Shown here: one piece after another, positions 7,488 through 17,030 of the stretch | How positions within the stretch are numbered: position 1 is the first letter of the stretch | Layout of the letters: each line of letters opens with the position of its first letter | Origin: Flavobacteriaceae bacterium NBU2973 | Lineage (GTDB): Bacteria > Bacteroidota > Bacteroidia > Flavobacteriales > Flavobacteriaceae | DNA: 64,000 nucleotides | Direction: 5' to 3' | NCBI GenBank assembly: GCA_026162565.1 | Contig: JAOEIQ010000006.1 | Coordinates: 124,001-188,000, forward strand | Notes under the pieces: generated by a model | Seen by the model: the letters and a program-made list of their open reading frames with translations, nothing else | Told to the model about the DNA's origin: nothing | Database searches by the model: none | Translations under genes and position numbers: made by a program

Positions 7488-9155
7488 CTACAACTTATAT
7501 TCTGAAAGTGGTTTAGGAAAATCTTCAGGATTAGCTGCTAAATGATATCTAGGGTCATCAACAGCTTCCTCTATAACACTTCTAAATTTAGGGCTCGCTT
7601 TATAGAGTAATACTTTACAATCCTCACTTAAATGTTTTAAAGTAATTTTTTTGCCAGCTGCTTCATACTTTTCAACCAAATTAAAAATTGCTTCAAGTGC
7701 TGAATGATCACTCACTCGCGATTCAACAAAATCAATCTCTACGTTTTCAGGATCATTATTTACATCAAACTTTTCGTTAAAAGCAGTAATACTCCCAAAA
7801 AACAAAGGTCCCCAAATTTCATATACTTTAGTTCCATCATCTTTCATACGTTTACGAGCACGAATACGTTTGGCATTTTCCCATGAAAACACTAAAGCAC
7901 TTACAATTACTCCGGCAATTACTGCTATTGCTAAATCGAAAACAACTGTTAATCCGGAAACCAAAAACAAAACGAATAAATCTGCTCTTGGTATTTTATT
8001 CATAATCCTAAAACTTGACCAAGCAAAAGTTCCTATAACCACCATAAACATTACTCCTACTAAAGCAGCAATTGGTACTTGTTCAATTAGAGGTGCTGCG
8101 AATACTATAAATACTAACAACATAACTGCTGCTACAATTCCTGACAGACGTCCACGTCCTCCACCTTTAATATTAATTATAGATTGACCAATCATAGCAC
8201 AACCTCCCATTCCACCGAACAAACCTGTTATAATATTAGCACCTCCTTGAGCTAAACATTCTCTATTGGTGTTTCCTCGAGTTTCAGTTAATTCGTCTAT
8301 AAGGTTTAATGTCATTAACGATTCAATCAATCCAATAGCTGCAAGAATTAAGGCATAAGGACCAATAAATTTAAGGGTCTCAAAAGTAAACGGAACTTTA
8401 TTAAAAATATCTAGTTGAAACGATGGCAAACCACCTTTTAATCCTGCTCCTCCTCCATCTCTAATAAAACTTCCTACAGTAGCCACATCTAAATTCCCAA
8501 AGATCACAATTCCAGAGACTACTAAAATAGCGATTAAAGCTTCCGGTAATTTTTTAGTGAGTTTTGGTAAACCAAACATGATTGCCATGGTTAACAATAT
8601 TAAACCAAACATTATCCAAAATTCAACATTAGTAGAAAGACTGGTAAATAGCTCTGAAAACCACGTTCCCATTTCGCTCCAAAAAGAAATTTCTTCAGGA
8701 ACTAATCTAGGAAACATACCTAATTGCGATAAGAAAATAACAATTGCTAAACCGTTTACAAATCCCATCATTACTGGATGCGGAATCAATCGTACAAACT
8801 TTCCAAGTTTAAAAACACCTGCAAGCATTTGTATAATTCCCATTAAAATAACCGTTGCAAATAAATAATATAAGCCCAGTTGCTCGCTTGGTTCTCCCAT
8901 GGCATTCCCTTCAGCTACTAAAGCCACCATTACTACTGCTAGTGCTCCTGTTGCACCACTAATCATTCCAGGTCGACCTCCAAAAATTGATGTGATTAAC
9001 CCAATCATAAAAGCTGCATATAATCCAACCAAAGGATCTACTCCAGCCACAAAAGCAAAGGCTACAGCCTCTGGCACTAAAGCTAAAGCTACAGTTAAAC
9101 CAGATAAAATATCATTTTTAGCATTTGCTGCACGTCTTCTAATAAACTCTGTCAT
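7488..9155 (-). CDS. SulP-family inorganic anion transporter
   Basis: A 555-residue inner-membrane protein of the SLC26/SulP family. The N-terminal signature GLTVALALVPEAVAFAFVAG (about residues 19-38) corresponds to the conserved SulP region, followed by about 10-14 hydrophobic segments, GGMGGCAMIGQS near residue 315, and a C-terminal cytoplasmic STAS domain (about 430-535, with VEIDFVESRVSDHSALEAI). The substrate could be sulfate, bicarbonate or another anion; no neighbouring sulfate-assimilation gene helps decide. Several open frames on the opposite strand are shadows of it. Confidence 0.9.
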   Translation of the reverse strand: MTEFIRRRAANAKNDILSGLTVALALVPEAVAFAFVAGVDPLVGLYAAFMIGLITSIFGGRPGMISGATGALAVVMVALVAEGNAMGEPSEQLGLYYLFATVILMGIIQMLAGVFKLGKFVRLIPHPVMMGFVNGLAIVIFLSQLGMFPRLVPEEISFWSEMGTWFSELFTSLSTNVEFWIMFGLILLTMAIMFGLPKLTKKLPEALIAILVVSGIVIFGNLDVATVGSFIRDGGGAGLKGGLPSFQLDIFNKVPFTFETLKFIGPYALILAAIGLIESLMTLNLIDELTETRGNTNRECLAQGGANIITGLFGGMGGCAMIGQSIINIKGGGRGRLSGIVAAVMLLVFIVFAAPLIEQVPIAALVGVMFMVVIGTFAWSSFRIMNKIPRADLFVLFLVSGLTVVFDLAIAVIAGVIVSALVFSWENAKRIRARKRMKDDGTKVYEIWGPLFFGSITAFNEKFDVNNDPENVEIDFVESRVSDHSALEAIFNLVEKYEAAGKKITLKHLSEDCKVLLYKASPKFRSVIEEAVDDPRYHLAANPEDFPKPLSEYKL

Positions 9156-9176
9156 AACGGGTTATTTTTGAAGCGG

Positions 9177-9184
9177 CAAAAATA
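9177..9184 (-). promoter_or_regulatory. Bacteroidetes -7 element (TATTTTTG) for sulP
   Basis: TATTTTTG on the minus strand lies about 22 bases upstream of the transporter ATG at 9155 and matches TAnnTTTG. Confidence 0.5.
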
Positions 9185-9254
9185 CAGTTAAAATTGATTA
9201 AGACAAGCTGTAATTCCTAATATTTGATTAGCTTTAGCTACTAAAACGTTTGAA

Positions 9255-10988
9255 ATGCGAAGACTCATCCTTTTACTTTTAATTATTACTTCTTGTACAT
9301 CAAAAAACAAAAAAACAAATACAGATTTTACTACCGTTTTTGAAAAATCTCAAGGCCTTGAAACTGCTACCTATGAGCAAACAATTGAATATTATTCTGA
9401 TTTAGCAGATAGCTATTCTGAAATTTCAATGAAAGCAATTGGCGAAACTGATTCTGGAAAACCGCTTCATATTGTTACCTTGAATCCTGATCGCAAATTT
9501 GATTTTGATTCTTTTAGAGAAAATAAACGTATTATTCTTATTAATAATGGTATTCATCCAGGAGAATCTGATGGTATTGATGCTACTATGATGCTATTTC
9601 GTGATTACGTAAACGGAGCATTAACCCTTCCTGAAAATGTTGTTTTAGTAACAATCCCAATTTATAATGTTGGTGGAAGTTTAAACAGAAACTCTACAAC
9701 TAGAACCAATCAAAATGGCCCAAAAGAATATGGCTTTAGAGGGAATGCTAGGAACTTTGATTTGAATCGCGATTTTATAAAATCTGACACTAAAAACGCA
9801 CGAACGTTCGCAGAAATATTTCATCTTGTACGACCTGATGTTTTTATTGATAATCATGTTAGTAATGGAGCAGATTATCAATATATCTTAACGCATTTAT
9901 TTACACAACACAATAAATTAGGAGGTGAACTTGGTAATTATCTACATAATAAAATGATGCCAAAACTAGAGCAAAAATTGGTTGATAAAAAATGGGATAT
10001 TACACCTTATGTAAATGTATTTAATAGAACACCAGAACAAGGCTTTAGTCAGTTTATGGATTCGCCTCGTTACTCAACAGGTTACACAACCTTGTTTAAC
10101 ACGCTTGGTATGATGGTAGAAACACACATGCTAAAACCATACAAACAACGAGTTGAAGGCACTTACGAACTTATGAAAAGTATGATTGAAATTGTTGATG
10201 AGGATGCCGAACTTATTAAAACAGAACGAGCCAAAGCGAACGATTTCTTTTTAGCTCAAAAAAACTATCCTTTGCAATGGACAAAAGACACCACAAAAAC
10301 CTCAACACTAAACTTTAAAGGTTTTGAAGGCGAATTTATTGATAGTGATTTAACTGGAGCTAAACGCCTAAAATACAACCGAAACAAACCCTTTGTAAAA
10401 GACGTTACTTACAGCAATTATTTTACACCAACTGTTGAAGTAACCATACCAAAAGCTTATGTGATTCCTCAAGGCATGCATCATGTGATTGATTTATTAG
10501 AATTAAATCGCGCTGAGATGATACAATTTGAAAAAGATACTACTCTAACTGTCGAAGCTTATAAAATAGACTCTTACGAAACTAGAAAAAACCCTTACGA
10601 AGGCCATTATCTACATTATAACACTAAAGTAACAACTGAAACCAAAGAACTTACTTTTAAAGCAGGAGATTATTTAATACAGACTGATCAACCAGCGCTT
10701 CGCTACTTATTAGAAACATTAGAGCCACAAGCTCCAGACTCGTTTTTTAACTGGAACTTTTTTGATACTATTTTACAACAAAAAGAAGGCTTTTCGCCTT
10801 ATGTTTGGGAAGACAAAGCGGCTTTACTACTTAAAATGAATCCGCAGTTGCAGATACAATTTAACCTTAAAAAGAGTTTAAATAAAGACTTTGCAGATAA
10901 TTGGTATGCGCAGTTAGATTGGTTGCACAAACAAAGTAAAAACTACGAAACGGCACATATGCAGTATCCTGTTTATAGAGTTAATTAA
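9255..10988 (+). CDS. M14-family zinc carboxypeptidase-like lipoprotein
   Basis: A 577-residue exported protein. The N-terminus MRRLILLLLIITSCTSK is a lipoprotein signal with the lipid-accepting Cys at residue 14. The M14 zinc site is seen as NNGIHPGESDG (about 97-107, His and Glu ligands), the substrate-binding region as NFDLNRDF, and a third His ligand candidate in DNHVSNGADYQY. The family removes C-terminal residues from peptides or cleaves wall peptides; substrate is unknown. The C-terminal 200 residues are not part of the catalytic core. Likely periplasmic or at the outer membrane. Confidence 0.85.
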   Translation: MRRLILLLLIITSCTSKNKKTNTDFTTVFEKSQGLETATYEQTIEYYSDLADSYSEISMKAIGETDSGKPLHIVTLNPDRKFDFDSFRENKRIILINNGIHPGESDGIDATMMLFRDYVNGALTLPENVVLVTIPIYNVGGSLNRNSTTRTNQNGPKEYGFRGNARNFDLNRDFIKSDTKNARTFAEIFHLVRPDVFIDNHVSNGADYQYILTHLFTQHNKLGGELGNYLHNKMMPKLEQKLVDKKWDITPYVNVFNRTPEQGFSQFMDSPRYSTGYTTLFNTLGMMVETHMLKPYKQRVEGTYELMKSMIEIVDEDAELIKTERAKANDFFLAQKNYPLQWTKDTTKTSTLNFKGFEGEFIDSDLTGAKRLKYNRNKPFVKDVTYSNYFTPTVEVTIPKAYVIPQGMHHVIDLLELNRAEMIQFEKDTTLTVEAYKIDSYETRKNPYEGHYLHYNTKVTTETKELTFKAGDYLIQTDQPALRYLLETLEPQAPDSFFNWNFFDTILQQKEGFSPYVWEDKAALLLKMNPQLQIQFNLKKSLNKDFADNWYAQLDWLHKQSKNYETAHMQYPVYRVN

Positions 10989-11004
10989 GTTCATTATTAA
11001 ACAT

Positions 11005-11964
11005 GTGAAAAAAGCTGAAGTAAAAAAGTTATATAATAAATTAATAAAAAATTTAATTCAATTAACCAATACTGAATTTTCCGTTAATGGAATGGAAATT
11101 CAAGACGTTGAAAATTTAATATTAGATGAACTAGATTATGCATCTAAATTTCAAAAAAAATTAGACAACAGTAATATCAGAAAGTTTAACAATGATTTTT
11201 ATTTTGAAAAAAAATTCTTCAACCTTATAATACTCCTCCATGAAAGTTTATATTTAATTTTCAGTAAATATTTCTACCTAAAAGAGGAAAAATTAAAGAT
11301 AAGTGATTATGATAGAAATAAAATGGTTACTTATTTATTCATTTTAAGTAATTTGATAAATAATCTTATCTCCACATTAAGACTTTTGGAAAGAGGTTTG
11401 TCGCAAAATTCTGATATCTTATTTAGAAATTACATGGAACTGTCAGAAATTGGTATAGCTATACTTAATGATGATGAATATTATGAAACTTACAAAAAAC
11501 AATGTAACTCTGAAAAGGAACAATTTTCAAAATGGAGAAAAACCAAGCCATCAAAAACATTCAGTGTTGTTAAAAATGCTTTATCAAAAATTGAAATAGA
11601 TGAATTTTATGATATTTTTTACGATGTTAGAAACCAATTATATGGTCATACCTCTAAAACTGTTCATGGAAATATCGACTCAATTCTGAGAGGAGCTTTA
11701 GCATTTGGACATGAAACTGATTCCGTAAAATTATCTATTTATGGCAATATAAATTCTGATATTCAAAATAATTTCGCTAACTATTTTATTTATTCAAAAA
11801 CAATAACCCAGGCAATATCTGTAATACTAGTAAAGGATTACAATTTAAATTTTGATAAATTCGGTAAAGCTGGTAAGTATCATATTTTTTTACAAAGTTT
11901 GACAGATAAAATATTTAAGACTTATTTTAAATTAAAACTACATAATTCAATCAATAAAAATTAA
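11005..11964 (+). CDS. DUF5677-like protein of unknown function
   Basis: A 319-residue, lysine- and asparagine-rich helical protein starting at GTG 11005. The central part contains a hydrophobic helical pair and RNYMELSEIGIAIL, and a later segment FYDVRNQLYGHTSKTVHGN that resembles the H/R-containing end of DUF5677 or HEPN-like proteins. I cannot assign a function. The gene is visibly more A/T-rich than its neighbours, sits alone between two convergent or unrelated genes and may be acquired. HEPN-like relatives are often RNases or partners in defence systems, but no toxin/antitoxin partner is adjacent. Confidence 0.5.
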   Translation: MKKAEVKKLYNKLIKNLIQLTNTEFSVNGMEIQDVENLILDELDYASKFQKKLDNSNIRKFNNDFYFEKKFFNLIILLHESLYLIFSKYFYLKEEKLKISDYDRNKMVTYLFILSNLINNLISTLRLLERGLSQNSDILFRNYMELSEIGIAILNDDEYYETYKKQCNSEKEQFSKWRKTKPSKTFSVVKNALSKIEIDEFYDIFYDVRNQLYGHTSKTVHGNIDSILRGALAFGHETDSVKLSIYGNINSDIQNNFANYFIYSKTITQAISVILVKDYNLNFDKFGKAGKYHIFLQSLTDKIFKTYFKLKLHNSINKN

Positions 11965-11990
11965 TTAAAAAAATCATATAATTATTATGT

Positions 11991-12572
11991 CTAAACCAAT
12001 AGTCTAATATTCGCATAACTATTCTCTAGTGCTTTTTGGCTTTGTTTAGCATTTAACCATTCTACCTTGGTAATACCTTCATTTTTTTGTGGTGAGAATT
12101 TACCTTTATAGTTGGTTTTCATTTCAAACCAATAGGTTACTTTAATTTTATATTTACCGTTACGTTTAAAAATATGATAGGTATTTGGCAATGGTTTTAC
12201 AATTTGTAATCCAGCAACTCCTGTTTCTTCAGAAACTTCACGCATAGCAGTTTCTTCAATAGTTTCAGTACCTTCGATTTTACCTTTTGGTAAATCCCAT
12301 TTGTCATTTCTGTATATAAATAAAATCTCTCCTTTATCATTATACACTTTTCCACCACCAGCAATAACATTAGGTAATAACTTTAAAAATTTTTTTAATA
12401 ATTTTTTCTCATCTTTATAAATAAGTCGAGCAGCTTTTACAGTATCAGAATTTAAATCCTTTATTATCTTTTCAATACTAACGGTTTCTAATAGATAATT
12501 TTTAAAATCGGTTTCTTGCTCTACTTTAGTGGTAAGAATAATAGGTTTGTCGCCTACAAAAACGGTTTGCAT
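11991..12572 (-). CDS. Nudix hydrolase
   Basis: The Nudix box is complete: GKIEGTETIEETAMREVSEETGV (read in two parts, GKIEGTETIEETAMRE then VSEETGV) at about residues 98-120, matching Gx5Ex7REUxEExGU. Hence it hydrolyses a nucleoside diphosphate linked to another group; substrate unknown. I choose ATG 12572 (MQTVFVGDKP); a TTG at 12584 lies inside the -7 promoter element and cannot be a start if that promoter is real. The N-terminal 90 residues form an extra domain before the Nudix fold. Divergent from pyrE. Confidence 0.88.
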   Translation of the reverse strand: MQTVFVGDKPIILTTKVEQETDFKNYLLETVSIEKIIKDLNSDTVKAARLIYKDEKKLLKKFLKLLPNVIAGGGKVYNDKGEILFIYRNDKWDLPKGKIEGTETIEETAMREVSEETGVAGLQIVKPLPNTYHIFKRNGKYKIKVTYWFEMKTNYKGKFSPQKNEGITKVEWLNAKQSQKALENSYANIRLLV

Positions 12573-12581
12573 AGTTAGTTT

Positions 12582-12589
12582 CAAAAATA
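12582..12589 (-). promoter_or_regulatory. Bacteroidetes -7 element (TATTTTTG) for the Nudix gene
   Basis: TATTTTTG on the minus strand ends 9 bases before the ATG at 12572, so the transcript would have almost no leader. It rules against the TTG start at 12584. Confidence 0.45.
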
Positions 12590-12656
12590 ATTTGAGCTAA
12601 TCAAAAATACTATATTAATGTTAATAAATAACTTTATATGGCATTAAAAATATATG

Positions 12657-12664
12657 TAGTTTTG
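12657..12664 (+). promoter_or_regulatory. Bacteroidetes -7 element (TAGTTTTG) for pyrE, near-leaderless
   Basis: TAGTTTTG matches TAnnTTTG and its last base is only 6 bases before the pyrE ATG at 12670. Transcription would begin at or next to the start codon. Confidence 0.5.
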
Positions 12665-12669
12665 CCACT

Positions 12670-13314
12670 ATGATTTTCGACACACAAACCGCTAAAAAAA
12701 CTGCCGAAGTTTTATTACAAATTAATGCTATAAAACTAAAACCAAAAGAACCTTTTACTTGGGCTTCTGGTTGGCAATCACCTATATATTGCGATAATAG
12801 AATTGTGTTATCGTTTCCTCCAGTACGTAATTTTATTCGCGAACAAATGGCTAAATTTATTGAGCGCGAATATGGCAAACCAGATGTTATTGCTGGAGTG
12901 GCAACAGGAGCCATTGGTATTGGTATGTTGGTAGCAGAATATTTAGGTTTACCTTTTGTTTATGTAAGGCCTGAAGCCAAAAAACATGGTCGACAAAACC
13001 AGATTGAAGGTTTTATTCAAAAAGGCCAAAATGTGGTGGTTGTAGAAGATTTGATAAGTACAGGAAACAGTAGTTTAAATGCAGTAAAAGCATTAAAAGC
13101 TAACGAAGTAAATGTTAAAGGAATGGTTGCTATTTTTTCATATGGTTTTGAAGTAGCTGCTAATAATTTTAAAGAAGCTAACATCACTTTACATACATTA
13201 AGCAACTACAAAAATCTGCTTCAACAAGCTGTAGATACGAACTATATAACAGAAAAAGAATTAGAAACATTATCAGATTGGAATGCCAATCCTAGCGAAT
13301 GGAACGCTAATTGA
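12670..13314 (+). CDS. pyrE: Orotate phosphoribosyltransferase
   Basis: A 214-residue protein with the PRPP-binding loop VVVVEDLISTGNSSLNA near residues 122-138 and the N-terminal FTWASGWQSPIYCDNR, both diagnostic of PyrE. It couples orotate to PRPP to make OMP in de novo pyrimidine synthesis. Length is normal. Followed after 28 bp by a small SRPBCC gene, a pairing seen in other Bacteroidetes. A promoter motif abuts the ATG. Confidence 0.95.
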   Translation: MIFDTQTAKKTAEVLLQINAIKLKPKEPFTWASGWQSPIYCDNRIVLSFPPVRNFIREQMAKFIEREYGKPDVIAGVATGAIGIGMLVAEYLGLPFVYVRPEAKKHGRQNQIEGFIQKGQNVVVVEDLISTGNSSLNAVKALKANEVNVKGMVAIFSYGFEVAANNFKEANITLHTLSNYKNLLQQAVDTNYITEKELETLSDWNANPSEWNAN

Positions 13315-13342
13315 TATATCTATACTAAAAACACAAATAATT

Positions 13343-13738
13343 ATGAATTTAGAATCACCTAAAGCAACCGTTAATAAATCGCAACAAGAAGTTTTTGATT
13401 TCTTATCTGATGTTAAAAATTTTGAATCACTCATGCCTGAAAACATTAGTAAATTTGAAGTTTTAAGCGAGGATAAATTTCTATTTGCTCTTAAAGGAAT
13501 GCCGGAAATTGTACTCAAAAAGAAAGAAGTAGATGAACCTTGTAAGATTGTTTTAGGTGCAGCTGGAGGATCGTTAGACTTTGCATTACATGTAAATATA
13601 GAAGAAGTTTCAGATGATCAAAGCGAGGTGTTATTGAGTTTCTCTGGGAAATTTAATGCGATGATGGCAATGATGATTAAAAATCCTATCAAAAATTTTA
13701 TTCAAACACTTTCGGAGAATTTGCCTGAAGCTATTTAA
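13343..13738 (+). CDS. SRPBCC-fold ligand-binding protein
   Basis: From ATG 13343 (MNLESPKATVNKSQQEVFDFLSD) the protein is 131 residues. The N-terminal strand-helix pattern, with KSQQEVFDFLSDVKNFESLMPENI, and the long C-terminal helix (MMAMMIKNPIKNFIQTLSENL) are typical of START/polyketide-cyclase-like SRPBCC proteins, which hold a hydrophobic ligand. The ligand is unknown. It follows pyrE with a short gap and is likely cotranscribed. An in-frame ATG at 13283 lies inside pyrE and is rejected. Confidence 0.75.
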   Translation: MNLESPKATVNKSQQEVFDFLSDVKNFESLMPENISKFEVLSEDKFLFALKGMPEIVLKKKEVDEPCKIVLGAAGGSLDFALHVNIEEVSDDQSEVLLSFSGKFNAMMAMMIKNPIKNFIQTLSENLPEAI

Positions 13739-13744
13739 TTTGAC

Positions 13745-13799
13745 TGTCATTATGAGGATTCAGAATTATACAAATTCTGAATACGTGGTAATCTTTTAA
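13745..13799. repeat. Palindromic repeat element, family A, half copy
   Basis: TGTCATTATGAGGATTCAG is followed by a perfect 9-bp stem (TTCAGAATT / AATTCTGAA) and ACGTGGTAATCTT. The same order recurs at 45920-45970 with a different but still complementary stem. The copy occupies the gap between the SRPBCC gene and the convergent birA and could end both transcripts. Confidence 0.7.
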
Positions 13800-13802
13800 A
13801 CT

Positions 13803-14534
13803 TTAGTACAGGAGTTTCAATTCTTTTAAATCAAACTCTTTTATAATTTCATCTTCAAGTAGCACGCACAAGTTTCCTGAATCATTTATAGATTTTATAA
13901 AACCAGAAAATAAATTACCTTCAGCATCTTCAAATGTTGAAGGTTTATTTTTTCTAAATAGTAACGATTCATATTCAGCTTTTAATGCTTCTAACTTTTG
14001 AGCTTTTAGTAGAGAGAAATAATTTTTTAAGTTTTCTAGAATAGTATGTAAAACTTCTTCTATACTAAAATGTGTACCTGTTATTAATTGTAAAGAGGAA
14101 GCGTTAGGTAAATTGTCAAATTTAGTTTGGTTTACGTTTAATCCAACACCAATTAATGTAGCAGATATAGCATCTTGTTTAATGACATTTTCTATTAAAA
14201 TACCACAGATTTTCTTATTGTCTGACAAAATGTCGTTAGGCCATTTAATACTTAATTTGGGTAGTTGAAATTGTTTTAAAGCCTTTACAATAGCTAACGA
14301 GGTTACGATACTAATAAAAAATTGTTGATGTAACTTTATATTTGAAACATCCTTGTATATAGAAGTAATAAGGTTTTTCCCCTCTTGAGATGTCCAGCTA
14401 GTTCCCATTTGACCACGACCATGAGTCTGCTTATTAGTTATAACAACAGTATAATCTTTTAATTCCTGATTTTGCAACAACTTACGCAAATAACTATTTG
14501 TGGAGTCAATGGCATCAAGTTTGATTATAAGCAT
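13803..14534 (-). CDS. birA: Biotin--[acetyl-CoA-carboxylase] ligase
   Basis: A 243-residue single-domain biotin protein ligase. The ATP/biotin site is visible as TNKQTHGRGQMGTSW (about residues 33-47, with the GRGQMGTSW adenylate loop) and KWPNDI (about 98-103), then CGILIEN. It activates biotin and attaches it to the carboxyl carrier protein. The N-terminal winged-helix DNA-binding domain of E. coli BirA is absent, so it should not act as a repressor. Convergent with pyrE operon; rsfS is divergent 93 bp away. Confidence 0.92.
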   Translation of the reverse strand: MLIIKLDAIDSTNSYLRKLLQNQELKDYTVVITNKQTHGRGQMGTSWTSQEGKNLITSIYKDVSNIKLHQQFFISIVTSLAIVKALKQFQLPKLSIKWPNDILSDNKKICGILIENVIKQDAISATLIGVGLNVNQTKFDNLPNASSLQLITGTHFSIEEVLHTILENLKNYFSLLKAQKLEALKAEYESLLFRKNKPSTFEDAEGNLFSGFIKSINDSGNLCVLLEDEIIKEFDLKELKLLY

Positions 14535-14599
14535 ATAAAATGGTACTAAGAGAGATAAAATCTTATGATTTTTTTATAAATATAACGAACTAAAAGTAA

Positions 14600-14607
14600 T
14601 AACTTTG
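14600..14607 (+). promoter_or_regulatory. Bacteroidetes -7 element (TAACTTTG) for rsfS-ftsH
   Basis: TAACTTTG matches TAnnTTTG exactly and lies 20 bases before the rsfS ATG, upstream of the long rsfS-ftsH block. Confidence 0.55.
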
Positions 14608-14627
14608 TATAAATTTAAAATAACTGA

Positions 14628-14999
14628 ATGGCAAAAAATAATAGTACTGCAGACCAATTAATAGCCTCTATATTAAGTGGGATTGAAGATGTAAAAGGAA
14701 AGGAAATTAATATTTTAGATTTAAGAGAAATTGAGAATACGGTTTGCGATTATTTTATTGTTTGTGAAGGTACTTCTAACACACAAGTAAATGCCATAGT
14801 AAACTCAATTCAAAAAAAAGTAAGTAAAGAACTCAAAGATAAACCTTGGCATATAGAAGGAAACGATAATGCTGAATGGGTTTTAATGGATTATGTAAAT
14901 GTTGTAGTACATGTGTTTCAAAAGCATATTAGAGAGTATTATGACATTGAGAGTCTTTGGGGAGATGCAATAACAACACAAATAGAAACTAGTTACTAG
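14628..14999 (+). CDS. rsfS: Ribosomal silencing factor RsfS
   Basis: A 123-residue protein of the RsfS/Iojap (DUF143) family: ILDLREIENTVCDYFIVCEGTSNTQ in the first half, then WHIEGNDNAEWVLMDYVNVVVHVF and REYYDIESLWGDA. It binds L14 of the large subunit and blocks subunit joining during starvation. It is 4 bp ahead of ftsH and surely cotranscribed with it. Confidence 0.95.
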   Translation: MAKNNSTADQLIASILSGIEDVKGKEINILDLREIENTVCDYFIVCEGTSNTQVNAIVNSIQKKVSKELKDKPWHIEGNDNAEWVLMDYVNVVVHVFQKHIREYYDIESLWGDAITTQIETSY

Positions 15000-15003
15000 A
15001 TAC

Positions 15004-16947
15004 ATGTCTGATAATAAAAAACCTAATACTAATAAACCAAAATTTAACGCTTATTGGATTTATGGAATTGTAATTGCCATATTTATAGGCATGCAATTAT
15101 TTGGTGGTGGAAGCAGTTTTAATGAAGCAAAACCTATAACCGAAAATCAATTTTTAGATTACTTAAGGTCAGGTGATGTTAAAACAGTAGAAATAATAAG
15201 GAATACGCACATCGCTGAAGTATTTTTAACACAAGAAGCTTTAAATAAAGAAGTTCACAAAGGCGCTCGAAAAACATCCATAATACCAAGCTCGACAGAA
15301 ACAGCTAATTATAAGTTTGAATTTGGTGATCAACAAAACTTTGAGGATTTACTTAATCTAACAATCAAAGAGAATTCATTAACTACCGAAAAAAAGTTTG
15401 AAACAGAAAATAACCTTTGGGGAGAATTCTTATTATCCCTTTTACCATTTGTATTAATTATTGGTGTATGGATTTACATCATGAGACGAATGTCGTCTGG
15501 TGGTGGAGGTGGTCCAGGTGGTCAGATTTTTAATATTGGTAAATCTAAAGCTAAACTATTTGACGAAAATACTGAAGTAAAAACAACTTTTAAAGATGTT
15601 GCAGGATTAGAAGGTGCAAAAGAAGAAGTACAAGAGATTGTAGATTTTCTTAAAAATCCTGAAAAATATACTTCACTAGGAGGAAAAATACCAAAAGGAG
15701 CTTTGTTAGTAGGCTCTCCAGGAACAGGTAAAACTTTATTAGCCAAAGCAGTAGCTGGAGAGGCAAAAGTGCCTTTTTTCTCTCTTTCAGGTTCTGATTT
15801 TGTAGAAATGTTTGTTGGTGTTGGTGCCTCAAGAGTGAGAGATTTATTTAAGCAAGCAAAAGAAAAATCACCCTCTATTATTTTTATAGATGAAATTGAT
15901 GCTATTGGTCGTGCAAGAGGCAAAAATGCGATGTCAGGTAGTAATGATGAAAGAGAAAACACCTTAAATCAGCTATTAACTGAAATGGATGGCTTTGGCA
16001 CTAATACAAATGTTATTGTATTAGCAGCAACCAATAGAGCTGATATACTTGATAAAGCTTTAATGCGTGCAGGTAGATTTGACAGACAAATTTTTGTGGA
16101 TTTGCCAGATGTTAGAGAACGTAAAGAAATATTTGAAGTACACTTAAGACCTCTTAAAAAAGCTGACGGTTTAGATATCGACTTTTTAGCTAAACAAACT
16201 CCTGGTTTCTCTGGAGCTGATATAGCTAATGTTTGTAATGAAGCAGCCTTAATAGCAGCTCGAAACGGTAAAAAAGAAGTTGATAAACAAGATTTTCTAG
16301 ACGCAGTAGATAGAATTGTTGGTGGATTAGAAAAGAAAAATAAGATCATTACTCCAAGCGAAAAAAGAGCTGTTGCTTTCCATGAAGCAGGACATGCAAC
16401 AGTAAGCTGGATGCTAGAACATGCTGCACCTCTTGTAAAAGTTACTATTGTTCCAAGAGGACAATCTCTCGGAGCTGCTTGGTATTTACCAGAAGAACGA
16501 CTGATTGTTAGACCAGAACAGATGCTTGATGAAATGTGTGCTGCATTGGGTGGTAGAGCTGCAGAAAAAGTAATCTTCGATAAAATTTCTACAGGAGCAT
16601 TAAGTGATTTAGAAAAAGTGACCAAACAAGCCAGAGCTATGGTTACTGTTTATGGCTTAAGCGACAAAATTGGAAACCTAACCTATTATGATTCATCAGG
16701 GCAAAGCGAATATGGTTTCACTAAACCTTACAGTGAGGAAACCGCAATTTTAATTGATAAAGAGATTTCAGCAATTATAGAAAAGCAATACCAAAGAGCT
16801 ATAAAGTTACTTGAAGCTAACAAAGATAAATTAACCGAATTAGCTGAAGTCTTATTAGATAAAGAAGTAATATTTAAGGATAATTTAGAAAAGATTTTTG
16901 GTAAACGTCCTTTTGAAAAAGAGGAACCAATCTCAACAGTCAAATAA
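15004..16947 (+). CDS. ftsH: ATP-dependent zinc metalloprotease FtsH
   Basis: A 647-residue inner-membrane AAA+ protease. Two transmembrane helices (about residues 18-34 and 140-160) bracket a periplasmic domain; a Gly-rich linker follows. Walker A is GSPGTGKT at 237-244, Walker [12 protein letters not shown], the second region of homology [20 protein letters not shown], and the zinc site HEAGH at 460-464. It degrades unassembled membrane proteins and regulators, including enzymes of lipid A and phospholipid balance in other bacteria, which fits the phospholipid genes downstream. Confidence 0.97.
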   Translation: MSDNKKPNTNKPKFNAYWIYGIVIAIFIGMQLFGGGSSFNEAKPITENQFLDYLRSGDVKTVEIIRNTHIAEVFLTQEALNKEVHKGARKTSIIPSSTETANYKFEFGDQQNFEDLLNLTIKENSLTTEKKFETENNLWGEFLLSLLPFVLIIGVWIYIMRRMSSGGGGGPGGQIFNIGKSKAKLFDENTEVKTTFKDVAGLEGAKEEVQEIVDFLKNPEKYTSLGGKIPKGALLVGSPGTGKTLLAKAVAGEAKVPFFSLSGSDFVEMFVGVGASRVRDLFKQAKEKSPSIIFIDEIDAIGRARGKNAMSGSNDERENTLNQLLTEMDGFGTNTNVIVLAATNRADILDKALMRAGRFDRQIFVDLPDVRERKEIFEVHLRPLKKADGLDIDFLAKQTPGFSGADIANVCNEAALIAARNGKKEVDKQDFLDAVDRIVGGLEKKNKIITPSEKRAVAFHEAGHATVSWMLEHAAPLVKVTIVPRGQSLGAAWYLPEERLIVRPEQMLDEMCAALGGRAAEKVIFDKISTGALSDLEKVTKQARAMVTVYGLSDKIGNLTYYDSSGQSEYGFTKPYSEETAILIDKEISAIIEKQYQRAIKLLEANKDKLTELAEVLLDKEVIFKDNLEKIFGKRPFEKEEPISTVK

Positions 16948-16987
16948 ATAAGAAAACTAGATTAACAGTTTGTTAATTTAGTTTTTT

Positions 16988-16995
16988 TATATTTG
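16988..16995 (+). promoter_or_regulatory. Bacteroidetes -7 element (TATATTTG) before the LUD-cdsA-psd genes
   Basis: TATATTTG lies 36 bases before the ATG of the LUD gene, in the 83-bp gap after ftsH, so the phospholipid genes probably have their own promoter as well as read-through. Confidence 0.45.
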
Positions 16996-17030
16996 GAAAA
17001 CCCTAGTAAAAGTTAATAGCAAAACTCTAC

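Noticed and set aside
7870-9171. Several plus-strand open frames of 60-105 codons across the SulP gene
   Set aside because: They are threonine/isoleucine/proline-rich antisense shadows of a well-supported membrane protein gene.
15522-16943. Minus-strand open frames over ftsH
   Set aside because: Antisense shadows; serine/leucine-rich low-complexity translations with no start signals.
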